Of a stretch of 64,000 nt of DNA, positions 17,416 to 25,502 are shown in pieces. Origin of the DNA: Porifericola rhodea. GTDB lineage: Bacteria > Bacteroidota > Bacteroidia > Cytophagales > Cyclobacteriaceae. Location of the stretch: the NCBI RefSeq assembly GCF_030506305.1, contig NZ_CP119421.1, forward strand, positions 2,806,501 through 2,870,500, read 5' to 3'. Made by a program: the position numbers and the translations under genes. The first letter of the stretch is position 1, and each line of letters starts with the position of its first letter. Below the pieces are notes generated by a model. It had not been told where the DNA came from. It made no database searches and worked only from the letters and a program-made list of their open reading frames with translations.

Positions 17416-18042
17416 TTATCTTTTAATGCCACCCATATTGCGGCCCATCTCTTCTACAGCATTTCTTTCTGTTTGTAACTCTCTACGCAGGCGACGTTCT
17501 TTTTCCAGGGAAGTGCGACGAAGTTCTTCCATTTCTTCCTGCAATTGTACAAAATTCAGTTGTGTGCGCTGGGTTACATTTCGGCTGCGCTTAAACTGGT
17601 AGATAGCACCTGCCAGCAATACTAGAAGAATGGCGGTAGTAATCCAGAAGGCAGCTACAAACTTATCTTTAGGAACATCCAGCCCTAATACAGAAATGTG
17701 AGTAGCAGCGTGTTCACTGTCTTCTACAATTACCTGCTGCTCATCAATCTTCTGAGTAAGCTTTGCAACTTCCTGATTAAGGTTCTCTACCTTATCTTGC
17801 GTAGATTTTAACTCCTGTTTAGAGTCTGCCAGACGATTCTGAACATTTCTCCAGATGTTATTCAAGTCTTGTAGGTTGACTACTTTGTACTCTCTTCCAG
17901 AGCTTGATTTAACAGAGTTAGAAGACTCTATCATCTCATTAAACTGCTTATCAATATCGCTGCTTGTTTCTTGCGCAAACACACTAGTCACTGAAAGGCA
18001 TACTGCCAATCCAAAGAATAACATACGGTTGATAGTTCTCAT
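17416..18042 (-). CDS. Signal-peptide coiled-coil protein with one transmembrane helix
   Basis: Unknown function. The start used here (MRTINRMLFFGLAVCLSVTS) has a GAGGTG ribosome-binding site just upstream and opens directly with a signal peptide ending VFAQ. An in-frame ATG at 18147 would add 35 charged residues ahead of that signal and is less likely. After cleavage come a periplasmic coiled coil (about residues 55-115), a transmembrane helix near residues 128-150 (FVAAFWITTAILLVLLAGAI) and a second, cytoplasmic, strongly charged coiled coil to the end. My recollection is that similar Cytophagales proteins are often mislabelled as tRNA (guanine-N1)-methyltransferase; nothing here supports that activity. 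A dedicated terminator follows. Confidence 0.75.
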   Translation of the reverse strand: MRTINRMLFFGLAVCLSVTSVFAQETSSDIDKQFNEMIESSNSVKSSSGREYKVVNLQDLNNIWRNVQNRLADSKQELKSTQDKVENLNQEVAKLTQKIDEQQVIVEDSEHAATHISVLGLDVPKDKFVAAFWITTAILLVLLAGAIYQFKRSRNVTQRTQLNFVQLQEEMEELRRTSLEKERRLRRELQTERNAVEEMGRNMGGIKR

Positions 18043-18384
18043 AACACCTCTACTTTTTTTCTTAATGCTTTTATGATTTTGCCTTGTGTCTGAAGACTCG
18101 TTTGTCTCTGACATCAAAAATAAGGCTATATTAGTTACAACTGACAATTCTTTAAAATAATTGCATTATTTCGGCTTAATCCGATAAGCTACAAGTTCTA
18201 AAAAATATGCTTTTTCAAAGAAAAAGGGCTATTTCAGGATATATCATCAATATATCAAGAATATTATATCGCTTATGCTTTTGCAAATTTTGTGAAAAAT
18301 TTCCTTAAGATGTAGTTTTTTGCCCCTTAAGTTTTATCAAATTAATAAAAAAGCTCTCATTTTAGTAAGTTATCATAAAGATAC
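18043..18384. other. AT-rich intergenic region
   Basis: A 342-nt AT-rich stretch between two minus-strand genes, presumably with the promoter of the coiled-coil gene. The ATATATCATCAATATATC region near 18240-18258 contains short AT repeats. I see no RNA gene or credible ORF. Confidence 0.5.
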
Positions 18385-19155
18385 TTATGTGCGAATCTTC
18401 ATTTGACGAAAATCCAAAAGCCCAAGACATGTGCCAAGTAAGCAATAACTCATACTCAAAAATTCTACCTGGCTGAGAGGCTGTAGCAGGTACTTCTCCT
18501 CTAAATACAATAAGGGGTAAGAATATGGAAGGTAAACGGCATATGGCCAACCTTCTACTAATAGTGCCGAAAGTATAAAACCTATCACTCCTATGCCCAG
18601 GGCCACAACAAAGGAGCTAAAGCGTATACTAACCCAAAATTGCAGAGCCAGCATAGCAGCAACAGAAATTATAGTTTTAGAAGCGAGCTTCAGAAGGTAC
18701 AATATGTCCAGACCTGAAGAGGATAACCCCAACTCAGGCCTTAGCCATGCGAGCAGAAAGCCTGAAAGTAACATAAGGCAGACAAAATAAATATGGGAGC
18801 AGGTGATCAACAGGTAGGTAAATAGTAATTTGGAAAGATATAGCTCGGTACGGCTGATGGTAGTAATTAGTAATAGCTTCCACATTCCGTTTTTGTACTC
18901 GGTATAGCAAACCAGTGCTGCGATAATAATGGCGAATAAGGGTAGAAGCATAAAGGCAGTGCCTTCATAATAGGCGTGGTAAAAATTTTTCCAGGCATGT
19001 TCATGCTCATCCGGTAGAAAAGTGTCTGTACCCAACAAAAGAATCACAAAAAAAGCGATGATAATTCCACTGCTACCCAGAAAGGAAAGCCAGGCTGCCA
19101 GAGAGTTTTTTGATTTTAATATTTCGGCAGACAGGCTAGCGCTTAATGACTTCAT
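18385..19155 (-). CDS. ABC-2 type transporter permease subunit
   Basis: Inner-membrane part of an ABC exporter, 256 aa, with about six hydrophobic helices. They lie near residues 18-44 (signal-anchor-like, GSSGIIIAFFVILLLG), 70-92, 108-136, 150-175, 180-200 and 228-248. Its pattern (MKSLSASLSAEILKSKNSLAAW, then a charged loop and TM block) matches ABC-2 permeases paired with NatA/BcrA-like ATPases. The start overlaps the 3' end of the ATPase gene by 20 nt, so the two are translationally coupled. Substrate unknown; such pairs often handle antibiotics, lipids or sodium. Confidence 0.85.
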   Translation of the reverse strand: MKSLSASLSAEILKSKNSLAAWLSFLGSSGIIIAFFVILLLGTDTFLPDEHEHAWKNFYHAYYEGTAFMLLPLFAIIIAALVCYTEYKNGMWKLLLITTISRTELYLSKLLFTYLLITCSHIYFVCLMLLSGFLLAWLRPELGLSSSGLDILYLLKLASKTIISVAAMLALQFWVSIRFSSFVVALGIGVIGFILSALLVEGWPYAVYLPYSYPLLYLEEKYLLQPLSQVEFLSMSYCLLGTCLGLLDFRQMKIRT

Positions 19156-20056
19156 GCTGATGTGTTTTAGTAAATCTAAAGTAGAGATCTTCCAGGCGAG
19201 CTTCCTGCTGAGTGATTTTATAGATAGCTATCTGCTGAGCGCGAAGCAGATCAATAATTACACTGATTTGATCTTTGTTTTCAATGTTAATGAGTAGGCC
19301 ATTCTCATCTTGTTGGCAGAAAAATTTAGCACCAGATAAAAGCTGCCTGGCTTTGATGTTGTCATTAGTTTTAATGCAAAGAGGCTGATGAGCATAATTT
19401 TGCTGTTGCAAATCTTTTATTCTACCCTGATAAAGCAGCTTTCCTTCTTGTAGGATGCCTACATAGTCGCAGCTTAACTCTATCTCGTGTAGCAAATGAC
19501 TTGATAATAATATAGTTTTCCCCTCTTGCTGAAGGCTACGAATTAACTTACGGATAGTAACTATACCTTCTGGATCAAGGCCGTTGACAGGTTCATCCAG
19601 AATAAGCAGCTTTGGGTCGTGCAGTAAAGCGAGAGCAATTCCCAGCCTTTGCTTCATGCCAGTAGAATAAGTACTCACCTTTTGATGTGCGTAAGCATTT
19701 AGTGCCACACGTTCCAACACTTCTTCTATTCTGCTTTGGATAATCCCTCTATAGATGCTATTAATGGATAGGTTGTCATATGCACTAAGGTGAGTATAGA
19801 GAGCCGGGCTTTCTACCAATGCGCCTACCTCTTTATAAAGTGAAACACCGGCCTTGTTCAGCATTTGTTTTTGCAAAAAGACTTCCCCCTGCTTAGGTTT
19901 TAGCAAGCCTAGGATCAGTTTCATCAGTGTAGATTTACCTGCTCCATTTTGTCCCAGTAGTCCAAAACAACTTCCGTCAGGTACCTCCAGATAAATATCA
20001 TCTATGCCTTTCTCCTGTCTGGCATATGAAAAAGATAAAGCTCGTGCTCGAATCAT
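19136..20056 (-). CDS. ABC transporter ATP-binding protein
   Basis: Cytoplasmic ATPase driving the ABC-2 permease encoded just downstream. From the ATG at 20056 it starts MIRARALSFSYAR. Walker A is GQNGAGKS (about residues 35-42), the signature is STGMKQRLGIA and Walker B is LLILDEPVNGLDPEG, with the H-loop in LLSSHLLHE. The signature reads STGMK rather than LSGGQ, as in the NatA/BcrA subgroup. A TTG at 20080 would add eight residues but is less likely. The C-terminal 90 residues are a small alpha/beta extension typical of this subgroup. Confidence 0.92.
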   Translation of the reverse strand: MIRARALSFSYARQEKGIDDIYLEVPDGSCFGLLGQNGAGKSTLMKLILGLLKPKQGEVFLQKQMLNKAGVSLYKEVGALVESPALYTHLSAYDNLSINSIYRGIIQSRIEEVLERVALNAYAHQKVSTYSTGMKQRLGIALALLHDPKLLILDEPVNGLDPEGIVTIRKLIRSLQQEGKTILLSSHLLHEIELSCDYVGILQEGKLLYQGRIKDLQQQNYAHQPLCIKTNDNIKARQLLSGAKFFCQQDENGLLINIENKDQISVIIDLLRAQQIAIYKITQQEARLEDLYFRFTKTHQHEVIKR

Positions 20057-20118
20057 AAAATGCGTACCAGCATTAGACAAAATTGTTTGTGTGTTGGAGA
20101 AATAATGTTTTGGGGCAT

Positions 20119-20140
20119 AAAAAAAGCACCCGAAGGTGCT
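20119..20140 (-). terminator. Intrinsic terminator with a TTCG tetraloop
   Basis: On the minus strand: AGCACC-TTCG-GGTGCT (20140-20125) followed by a T tract down to 20119. It lies 26 nt after the stop of the small outer-membrane protein gene and probably ends the trpC-F-B-x-A-omp transcript, or the omp gene alone. Confidence 0.88.
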
Positions 20141-20166
20141 ATTACGTTATGCTGGCTGTAGATGTC

Positions 20167-20607
20167 TTAATTACTGTTTCTTCCAAAAATGTAGTGGAAG
20201 CCCCATGAGCCTCTCAGTATATGTTCCCAGTTATCTTCGGTAGTAATAATGGGAGCAATTTCTGTATGTAATCCTAAATTACTAAAGTTTTCCAGGGGGT
20301 ATACTCTTAAGCCTATGGGTACTACCAAACCAGGAATAGTATTTACTCTCAGACCTACACCTCCATACACTTCGTGCTGAGACTGGTTAACAAAACTGTA
20401 AGTGGCAACTACTTCCGGGGCAATGTTATCAAAATCAATGTCAGTGCTTAGACGTAGTTCTGCCATAAGAGGCACCTCCTGAAAGTTGTACTGTATACCA
20501 GCAAAAGGTAGCCCAGACTGGTGGTAACTGATTCCTAGCTGTGCCTGTGCAGACTGAACTGATAAAAATACTGCTCCAACTAATAAAAAGACGCGAATTA
20601 GCTTCAT
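20167..20607 (-). CDS. Small secreted beta-barrel outer-membrane-like protein
   Basis: Unknown family. A signal peptide (MKLIRVFLLVGAVFLSVQS, cleavage after AQAQ) precedes about 124 residues of short alternating strands with aromatic ends. Recognisable strands include QLGISYHQSGLPF, FAGIQYNF, VPLMAELRLSTDI, EVVATYSFV, VYGGVGLRV and GSWGFHYIFGR. This fits a small outer-membrane beta-barrel of about eight strands. It starts 103 nt after trpA on the same strand, with no terminator between, so it may be read through from the trp genes. No tryptophan-related role is evident. Confidence 0.6.
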   Translation of the reverse strand: MKLIRVFLLVGAVFLSVQSAQAQLGISYHQSGLPFAGIQYNFQEVPLMAELRLSTDIDFDNIAPEVVATYSFVNQSQHEVYGGVGLRVNTIPGLVVPIGLRVYPLENFSNLGLHTEIAPIITTEDNWEHILRGSWGFHYIFGRNSN

Positions 20608-20710
20608 TCAATAAAAGTTTTAGGGTTTGCACTTAAAAATTATTGCGTAAAGTAAAAACTTTTTGTGAAGCACTCAAAGTGTTTAAACATAAGTTGATTG
20701 AATTTGTGAA

Positions 20711-21496
20711 TTACCCTTTAACTTCGCTTACGTATTGCTTAATGTCCTCTTTCAAATTAGTACTCTTTTCTAATACTCGGATAAAAGCACTACCAATAAT
20801 TGCCCCGCTGGCATGTTTGCAAGCTTTGCTAAAAGTTTCATGATTAGAGATGCCAAAACCAATAAGAGTGGGGTACTTCAGTTGCATAGCCTGTACTCTT
20901 TTAAAATATGCTACCTGCTCATCAGAAATACCTGTTTTGGCACCAGTAATACTGGCTGAAGATACCATATATATAAATCCGTGAGAGTGCTCATCAATCA
21001 GGCGGATGCGCTCTTCAGAGGTCTGGGGAGAGATAAGGAAAATATTGTATAAGCCGTAAGACTCAAATATAGCTTTGTATTCGTCCAGATACTCCTGCAT
21101 AGGAAGGTCAGGCAATATGAGTGCGTCAATACCTACCTTCTGACACTGCTGGCAGAAGTTCTCCAAGCCATACTGCATTACCGGATTAAGGTAGCCCATC
21201 AGGATAATGGGGAGCGTAACAGACTGACGAACTTCCTGTAACTGCTCAAAAAGAAGCTTGATAGTCATACCCTGCTTAAGCGCTTGGGTACCACTTTGCT
21301 GTATGGTAGGACCATCAGCTAGAGGGTCAGAGAAGGGCATGCCAATTTCTATAATGTCTGCGCCCGCTTCTTCCAGGTATTGAGCTATTTTAACAGTGTT
21401 GTTGAGCTGCGGAAAACCAGCAGTATAGTAAACAGAGAGTATATTCTCTTGCTTGTTCTGAAAAAGTTGGTCTATGCGGTTAGTGGTCTGGATCAT
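20711..21496 (-). CDS. trpA: Tryptophan synthase alpha subunit
   Basis: Cleaves indole-3-glycerol phosphate to indole, which is channelled to TrpB. TIM-barrel protein of 261 aa (usual 255-270). The two catalytic acids align with the known pair: Glu50 in DIIEIGMPF and Asp61 in SDPLADGPTIQ. The phosphate-binding loop GFGISNHE is near residue 211. It is the last trp gene of the C-F-B-(ATP-grasp)-A half-operon, 14 nt after the ATP-grasp gene. In most Bacteroidota trpA follows trpB directly; here an extra gene separates them. Confidence 0.97.
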   Translation of the reverse strand: MIQTTNRIDQLFQNKQENILSVYYTAGFPQLNNTVKIAQYLEEAGADIIEIGMPFSDPLADGPTIQQSGTQALKQGMTIKLLFEQLQEVRQSVTLPIILMGYLNPVMQYGLENFCQQCQKVGIDALILPDLPMQEYLDEYKAIFESYGLYNIFLISPQTSEERIRLIDEHSHGFIYMVSSASITGAKTGISDEQVAYFKRVQAMQLKYPTLIGFGISNHETFSKACKHASGAIIGSAFIRVLEKSTNLKEDIKQYVSEVKG

Positions 21497-21510
21497 GATA
21501 TGTCAATTTT

Positions 21511-22401
21511 TTATCGTATGCTATTATTAAGCGCCTGTGCAAATAAAGAGGGGGAGGCCGTGCTGTATTCAAAATATAAAGAAGGCTCTATCAGCTCCAC
21601 TTCCATCAGCACGAATCTGCCCTCTTTATCACGCACCAAATCTACCCGGGCGTAAAGTGGCTGAGGTTGTATAGCTTCCATCACCTGATAGGCAGTATTA
21701 AGAACTTCCTGCTCTGGTGTAATAGCGCTGATCCTTCCTCCATGTTCTTCCTGCACTCTAAAATCTTGTGCTTTAGGTCTTTTTAGTACGGTATGGCTAT
21801 AGTTACCCCCAAAAAAGAATAGAGAATACTCCCCTTCGGCAACAATACTTTCCAGAAAGGGCTGTACCATAAAAGCACGTTGTTCAAAAGCCTTTCCTAT
21901 TTCGTGTAGCTCCTGCTCAGGGAGAGATGCCGCTATGCGGTAAGTATGGTCTGCATTGGCACTAATTACGGGTTTCACAATTAGCTCTTTAGTAGCCAGG
22001 TCAATTTTCCACTTCTGTAACTGAGCCAGATCAAAGCTAATGCTTGTATCTGTACTGGTGGGCTCCCCCCAGAGTGTAGGCACAATTGCAATTCCTTTTT
22101 CTTCCAGCTGCTTCAAATACGTTTTTGAAAGATTCCAACGCACCAGATCCAGGCTGTTCTCCAACTGGGCAGAAGACTTCTCAATATCCTCCAGCACTTG
22201 CATAAATGCCTCTGGTGCGCTCTGGTAGTCCCAGGTGGTGCGGATTACTACGGCATCGTACTGGTTCCAGTTCACATTTTGTTTTCTCCAGGAAACTTCT
22301 TCGGTCTTCCAGCCTAGCTCACGCAGAGGTTCAAAAGCTAAACGGTCGTAGCTATAAAAGCCATCCAGGCTGTCCATGCTAAGAAAAGCACAGCTGCGCA
22401 T
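21511..22401 (-). CDS. ATP-grasp ligase-like protein embedded between trpB and trpA
   Basis: A 296-residue protein of the RimK/glutathione-synthetase-type ATP-grasp superfamily. The N-terminal region (about 1-90) looks like the preATP-grasp lobe (YDAVVIRTTWDYQ). ELIVKPVISANADHTYR (about 140-160) carries the nucleotide-binding Lys. FMVQPFLESIVAEGEYSLFF gives the next strand pair. YARVDLVRDKEGRFVLMEVE with ELIEPSLYF holds the metal-binding Glu residues (about 245-278). Members join a carboxylate to an amine or thiol using ATP. The substrate is unknown. It is 29 nt after trpB and 14 nt before trpA, so it is certainly cotranscribed with them, but nothing in known Trp synthesis needs it. Confidence 0.85.
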   Translation of the reverse strand: MRSCAFLSMDSLDGFYSYDRLAFEPLRELGWKTEEVSWRKQNVNWNQYDAVVIRTTWDYQSAPEAFMQVLEDIEKSSAQLENSLDLVRWNLSKTYLKQLEEKGIAIVPTLWGEPTSTDTSISFDLAQLQKWKIDLATKELIVKPVISANADHTYRIAASLPEQELHEIGKAFEQRAFMVQPFLESIVAEGEYSLFFFGGNYSHTVLKRPKAQDFRVQEEHGGRISAITPEQEVLNTAYQVMEAIQPQPLYARVDLVRDKEGRFVLMEVELIEPSLYFEYSTASPSLFAQALNNSIR

Positions 22402-22430
22402 GATATCTAAAAATTTTGTCTTGGTTAGTA

Positions 22431-23636
22431 TTAGTATTTACCCCACTTGATGTAGGTCTCCAGATCTTTATCGCCACGTCCAGACAGGTTGATCACTACT
22501 ACATCTTCTGGCTTTAGGCTCATCTGATGAAGTGCGCTTAGCGCATGGGCCGACTCTATCGCAGGAATAATACCTTCAAGCCTGCTTAACAGTACGCCCG
22601 CCTTCATAGCTTCGTCATCGGTAACACTGTAAAAAGTACCACGCCCGGTATCAAAAAGGTTAGCGTGCATAGGGCCAATACCTGGATAATCCAGTCCGGC
22701 AGAGATAGAGTGGGGTTCAGTAACCTGACCGTCATCGGTCTGCATCAGCAAAGTACGGCTGCCATGCAAAATTCCGGGCTTACCGAGAGCGGTAGTAGCT
22801 GCTGAGCGTCCGCTGGCTACCCCTTCACCTGCTGCTTCTACAGCGATTAGGTTTACGTCAGCCTCATCAAAGTAATGGTAATAAGCGCCGGCAGCATTAC
22901 TTCCTCCACCCACACAAGCTACCACATAGTTAGGATTTTCTGAGCCCGTCTGCTCTTTAAGCTGCCTCTTTATCTCTTCGCTAATTACTGCCTGAAAGCG
23001 GGCTACCATATCAGGGTAAGGGTGGGGGCCAACTACTGAGCCAATAATGTAATGGCTATCTTTAGGGTTATTGATCCAGTGGCGCATAGCTTCATTGGTA
23101 GCGTCTTTAAGGGTTTTGCTGCCAGAATCTGCGGGTATTACCTCTGCTCCAAGTATGCGCATGCGCTCTACGTTTGGCTTCTGGCGTTCGGTGTCCAGTC
23201 GGCCCATAAATACTTTACACTCCATACCCATGAGTGCACAAACGGTAGCTGTAGCCACGCCATGCTGTCCGGCGCCCGTTTCCGCGATAATAAACTTCTT
23301 ATTCAGCCTTTTGGCCAGCAAGATCTGCCCTATAGTATTATTTACCTTGTGGGCACCTGTATGGCAAAGGTCCTCACGCTTAAGGTAAATCTTAGCACCA
23401 AATTTTTCTGAAAGCCGCTCAGCAAAATAGAGAGGAGTGGGTCGCCCTACATAGTCTTTGAGTAACTGCCTGAACTGCTTCTGAAAATCGGGGGTATTGA
23501 TGATCTCCAGATAGTTTTTCTGAAGCTCCTCTATATTTGGATGCAGCATCTCCGGGATAAAGGCACCACCAAACTGACCATAATAACCTCTTTCGTTGAC
23601 ATTGTAGGGGCTGTGCTGTACGTCTTTCGCTTCCAT
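22431..23636 (-). CDS. trpB: Tryptophan synthase beta subunit
   Basis: PLP enzyme that joins indole and serine to give tryptophan, as an alpha2beta2 complex with TrpA. The length, 401 aa, is typical of TrpB1. The PLP lysine is Lys97 in TGAHKVNN. The glycine-rich phosphate cup is [12 protein letters not shown] (around residue 234), and the ammonia/indole tunnel region [20 protein letters not shown] is present. The serine-binding motif [12 protein letters not shown] is intact. It lies 62 nt after trpF and 29 nt before the ATP-grasp gene. Other trp genes are in the same half-operon. Confidence 0.98.
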   Translation of the reverse strand: MEAKDVQHSPYNVNERGYYGQFGGAFIPEMLHPNIEELQKNYLEIINTPDFQKQFRQLLKDYVGRPTPLYFAERLSEKFGAKIYLKREDLCHTGAHKVNNTIGQILLAKRLNKKFIIAETGAGQHGVATATVCALMGMECKVFMGRLDTERQKPNVERMRILGAEVIPADSGSKTLKDATNEAMRHWINNPKDSHYIIGSVVGPHPYPDMVARFQAVISEEIKRQLKEQTGSENPNYVVACVGGGSNAAGAYYHYFDEADVNLIAVEAAGEGVASGRSAATTALGKPGILHGSRTLLMQTDDGQVTEPHSISAGLDYPGIGPMHANLFDTGRGTFYSVTDDEAMKAGVLLSRLEGIIPAIESAHALSALHQMSLKPEDVVVINLSGRGDKDLETYIKWGKY

Positions 23637-23698
23637 GATTGATTTCCTGTTTCTTAATCTTCAGTTATGCTATGTTTAGCACTGAACTAGGTTGAAAA

Positions 23699-24394
23699 TT
23701 ACTGATTTTTTTGGCGTGAAGGAAATGGCTTCTTTCCAGGCTTCTTTTCTTCTCTGCCGTAAAGCTTATCTTTTAGCTTCTGTACAAGATTGATATCTTT
23801 TAGACCGGGCTCAATTTCAAAGCGGCTATTCACATCTATAGCGTGAATATTGAAGAATGATAGTGCACTAAGCTGGGGCACATTGTCCAGACTGATACCT
23901 CCACTTAAAATGAAGGGAACCTCCTGATCATAGCGGCGAAGTTGCCCCCAATCAAAAGTTTCGCCATTACCTCCGGGGTGTTTGCCGGCAGTGTCAAACA
24001 AAAAATAATTGACGTAGGGCTTATAAGCTTCTAACTGCTTAAAGTCAAAGTCTTCCTGCCCCAGGCTAAATACTTTAATCACCTTGAAGCCAGCTTTTTT
24101 TGCTGCCTGGCACTGCTCAGGGCTCTCCTGCCCGTGTAGTTGCAGTACATCTATATGGTAGGCTTTGGCCTGCTTCAGCATTTTGTCCGTATCGGCATTT
24201 ACAAATACGCCCACTTTTTTTATTTGCTTAGGGAGCTGTTGCAAATCTTTGGGCTTAAGCGTATCGGGCATATAACGACGAGACTTCTCATAAAAAATGA
24301 AGCCCAGATAGTCGGGTTTCATCTGCGCTACTTTGCGCATGTTATGAAGAAATTTAATTCCGCAGACTTTGAGCTTTATTCTTGGGTTTGTCAT
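23699..24394 (-). CDS. trpF: Phosphoribosylanthranilate isomerase
   Basis: Isomerises N-(5-phosphoribosyl)anthranilate to the 1-deoxyribulose form (third step of Trp synthesis). TIM-barrel. The general base is Cys11 in KVCGIKF, the phosphate loops are ILSGGISLDN and FDTAGKHPGGNGE, and the general acid is the Asp of AIDVNSRFE near residue 192. At 231 aa it is about 20 residues longer than usual, because of a basic tail (REEKKPGKKPF and onward, rich in Lys/Arg/Pro). It is separate from trpC, unlike the E. coli fusion. It sits 44 nt after trpC. Confidence 0.95.
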   Translation of the reverse strand: MTNPRIKLKVCGIKFLHNMRKVAQMKPDYLGFIFYEKSRRYMPDTLKPKDLQQLPKQIKKVGVFVNADTDKMLKQAKAYHIDVLQLHGQESPEQCQAAKKAGFKVIKVFSLGQEDFDFKQLEAYKPYVNYFLFDTAGKHPGGNGETFDWGQLRRYDQEVPFILSGGISLDNVPQLSALSFFNIHAIDVNSRFEIEPGLKDINLVQKLKDKLYGREEKKPGKKPFPSRQKNQ

Positions 24395-24437
24395 GCTTAT
24401 ATCAACTTCAGATACACTTTTGATAGTTCGGAGAAAG

Positions 24438-25232
24438 TCAGATTTGTTGCAGTAAATTTTTGCAGGCTGCCGAAGGGTCTGCCTGTTTCATAAAGTATTC
24501 GCCTATTAGAAACCCCTGAAAGCCATGTGCTGTCAGCGTACGAATGTTGTCAGGATGGCTGATACCACTCTCAGATATCTTGACCATGCCCTCCGGCATC
24601 AGTTGAGCCAAAGCTATAGAGGTTTGTATGCTTACTTCAAAAGTTTTGAGGTTCCGGTTATTCACCCCCACTACATGGATAAAAGGAGCTATAGTCTCAT
24701 CCAGAGCAGTCTGGCGTAGCTCTTCTTCATTATGCACCTCCAGCAGAACCTCCAGGCCCAACTCACGAGCATAGGCGGCGAGCTGTTTTACCTGCTCAGG
24801 ACTAAGAATAGCGGCAATTAGCAATATGGCATCGGCACCCAGCGCTTTTGCTTCTGTAATCTGGTAAGGGTCTATGGTAAAATCTTTACGCAGAATCGGG
24901 CATTCGTTATTGTCCCTTGCAATCCGCAAATTAGTATCGCTACCCTCAAAAAAATCAATATCGGTAAGTACTGATAAAGCAGCCGCACCCGCATGTACGT
25001 ACCCAGTCGTGGTTTCCTTAACATCTGCTTCGGCATTAATAATCCCTTTGGAAGGAGACTTACGCTTAAACTCAGCGATAATTCCCGGTTGCTTTTCCTT
25101 TAGGGCTTGAGAAAGCGAATAGGTTTTGCGCTCAAAATAAGGGCTGCTTTTTAGCTTTTCTTCAGACTGTTCGGCTTTACGTTGGGCTACTTCTTCTTTC
25201 TTCCGGACAACAATCTTATCCAGTATATTCAT
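24438..25232 (-). CDS. trpC: Indole-3-glycerol phosphate synthase
   Basis: Closes the indole ring (fourth step of Trp synthesis). A 264-aa TIM-barrel. The N-terminal helix MNILDKIVVRKKEEVAQRK is standard. The catalytic Lys/Glu region is PGIIAEFKRKSPSKG (around residue 55). The second catalytic Lys is in ILRKDFTIDPYQ, followed by GADAILLIAAIL. The C-terminal phosphate site is VKISESGISHPDN and FLIGEYFMKQADP. It is the first gene of the C-F-B-x-A half and has a candidate promoter 27 nt upstream of its ATG. Confidence 0.97.
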   Translation of the reverse strand: MNILDKIVVRKKEEVAQRKAEQSEEKLKSSPYFERKTYSLSQALKEKQPGIIAEFKRKSPSKGIINAEADVKETTTGYVHAGAAALSVLTDIDFFEGSDTNLRIARDNNECPILRKDFTIDPYQITEAKALGADAILLIAAILSPEQVKQLAAYARELGLEVLLEVHNEEELRQTALDETIAPFIHVVGVNNRNLKTFEVSIQTSIALAQLMPEGMVKISESGISHPDNIRTLTAHGFQGFLIGEYFMKQADPSAACKNLLQQI

Positions 25233-25258
25233 AGTACTTGTGACTTAATTATGCGTTC

Positions 25259-25266
25259 CAAAGTTA
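25259..25266 (-). promoter_or_regulatory. Candidate -7 element for the trpC half-operon
   Basis: TAACTTTG on the minus strand matches the Bacteroidota TAnnTTTG -7 element, 27 nt before the trpC ATG. No clear -33 TTG is seen at the expected distance, so confidence is moderate. Confidence 0.45.
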
Positions 25267-25405
25267 ACCAAAAAGACATCGTTTTACAGCAGAGCTGCTG
25301 ATTTATTGGCACCTCGGACTTCATTTGTGTGCAAGACCGCAGGCCGAAGGTCGTAAATAACTGGTACAAAGCCTTATAGCTCCCTGTTAATGCTGATTTT
25401 CGGAG

Positions 25406-25431
25406 CTTAGCCCTTTGGGTTTTCTGCTAAG
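25406..25431. promoter_or_regulatory. Hairpin in the divergent trpC/arginine deiminase region
   Basis: CTTAGC pairs with GCTAAG, with an inner CCC/GGG pair. It lies in the 270-nt divergent space that also holds the two -7 elements. Its role is unknown and it has no T tract. Confidence 0.35.
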
Positions 25432-25457
25432 ATCAATCAAAGTGCGGGGAATTATTT

Positions 25458-25465
25458 TAACTTTG
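25458..25465 (+). promoter_or_regulatory. Candidate -7 element for the arginine deiminase gene
   Basis: TAACTTTG, 37 nt before the ATG at 25503. The decamer TTAACTTTGG is identical to that in front of trpC on the other strand, about 190 nt away. No convincing -33 element was seen. Confidence 0.45.
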
Positions 25466-25502
25466 GCAGTAATTATACATAACAACATAAGCCCTATTAA
25501 GT

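Noticed and set aside
18042-18147. Upstream start for the coiled-coil membrane protein
   Set aside because: It would place a charged stretch before the signal peptide, and the internal ATG has a GAGGTG site.
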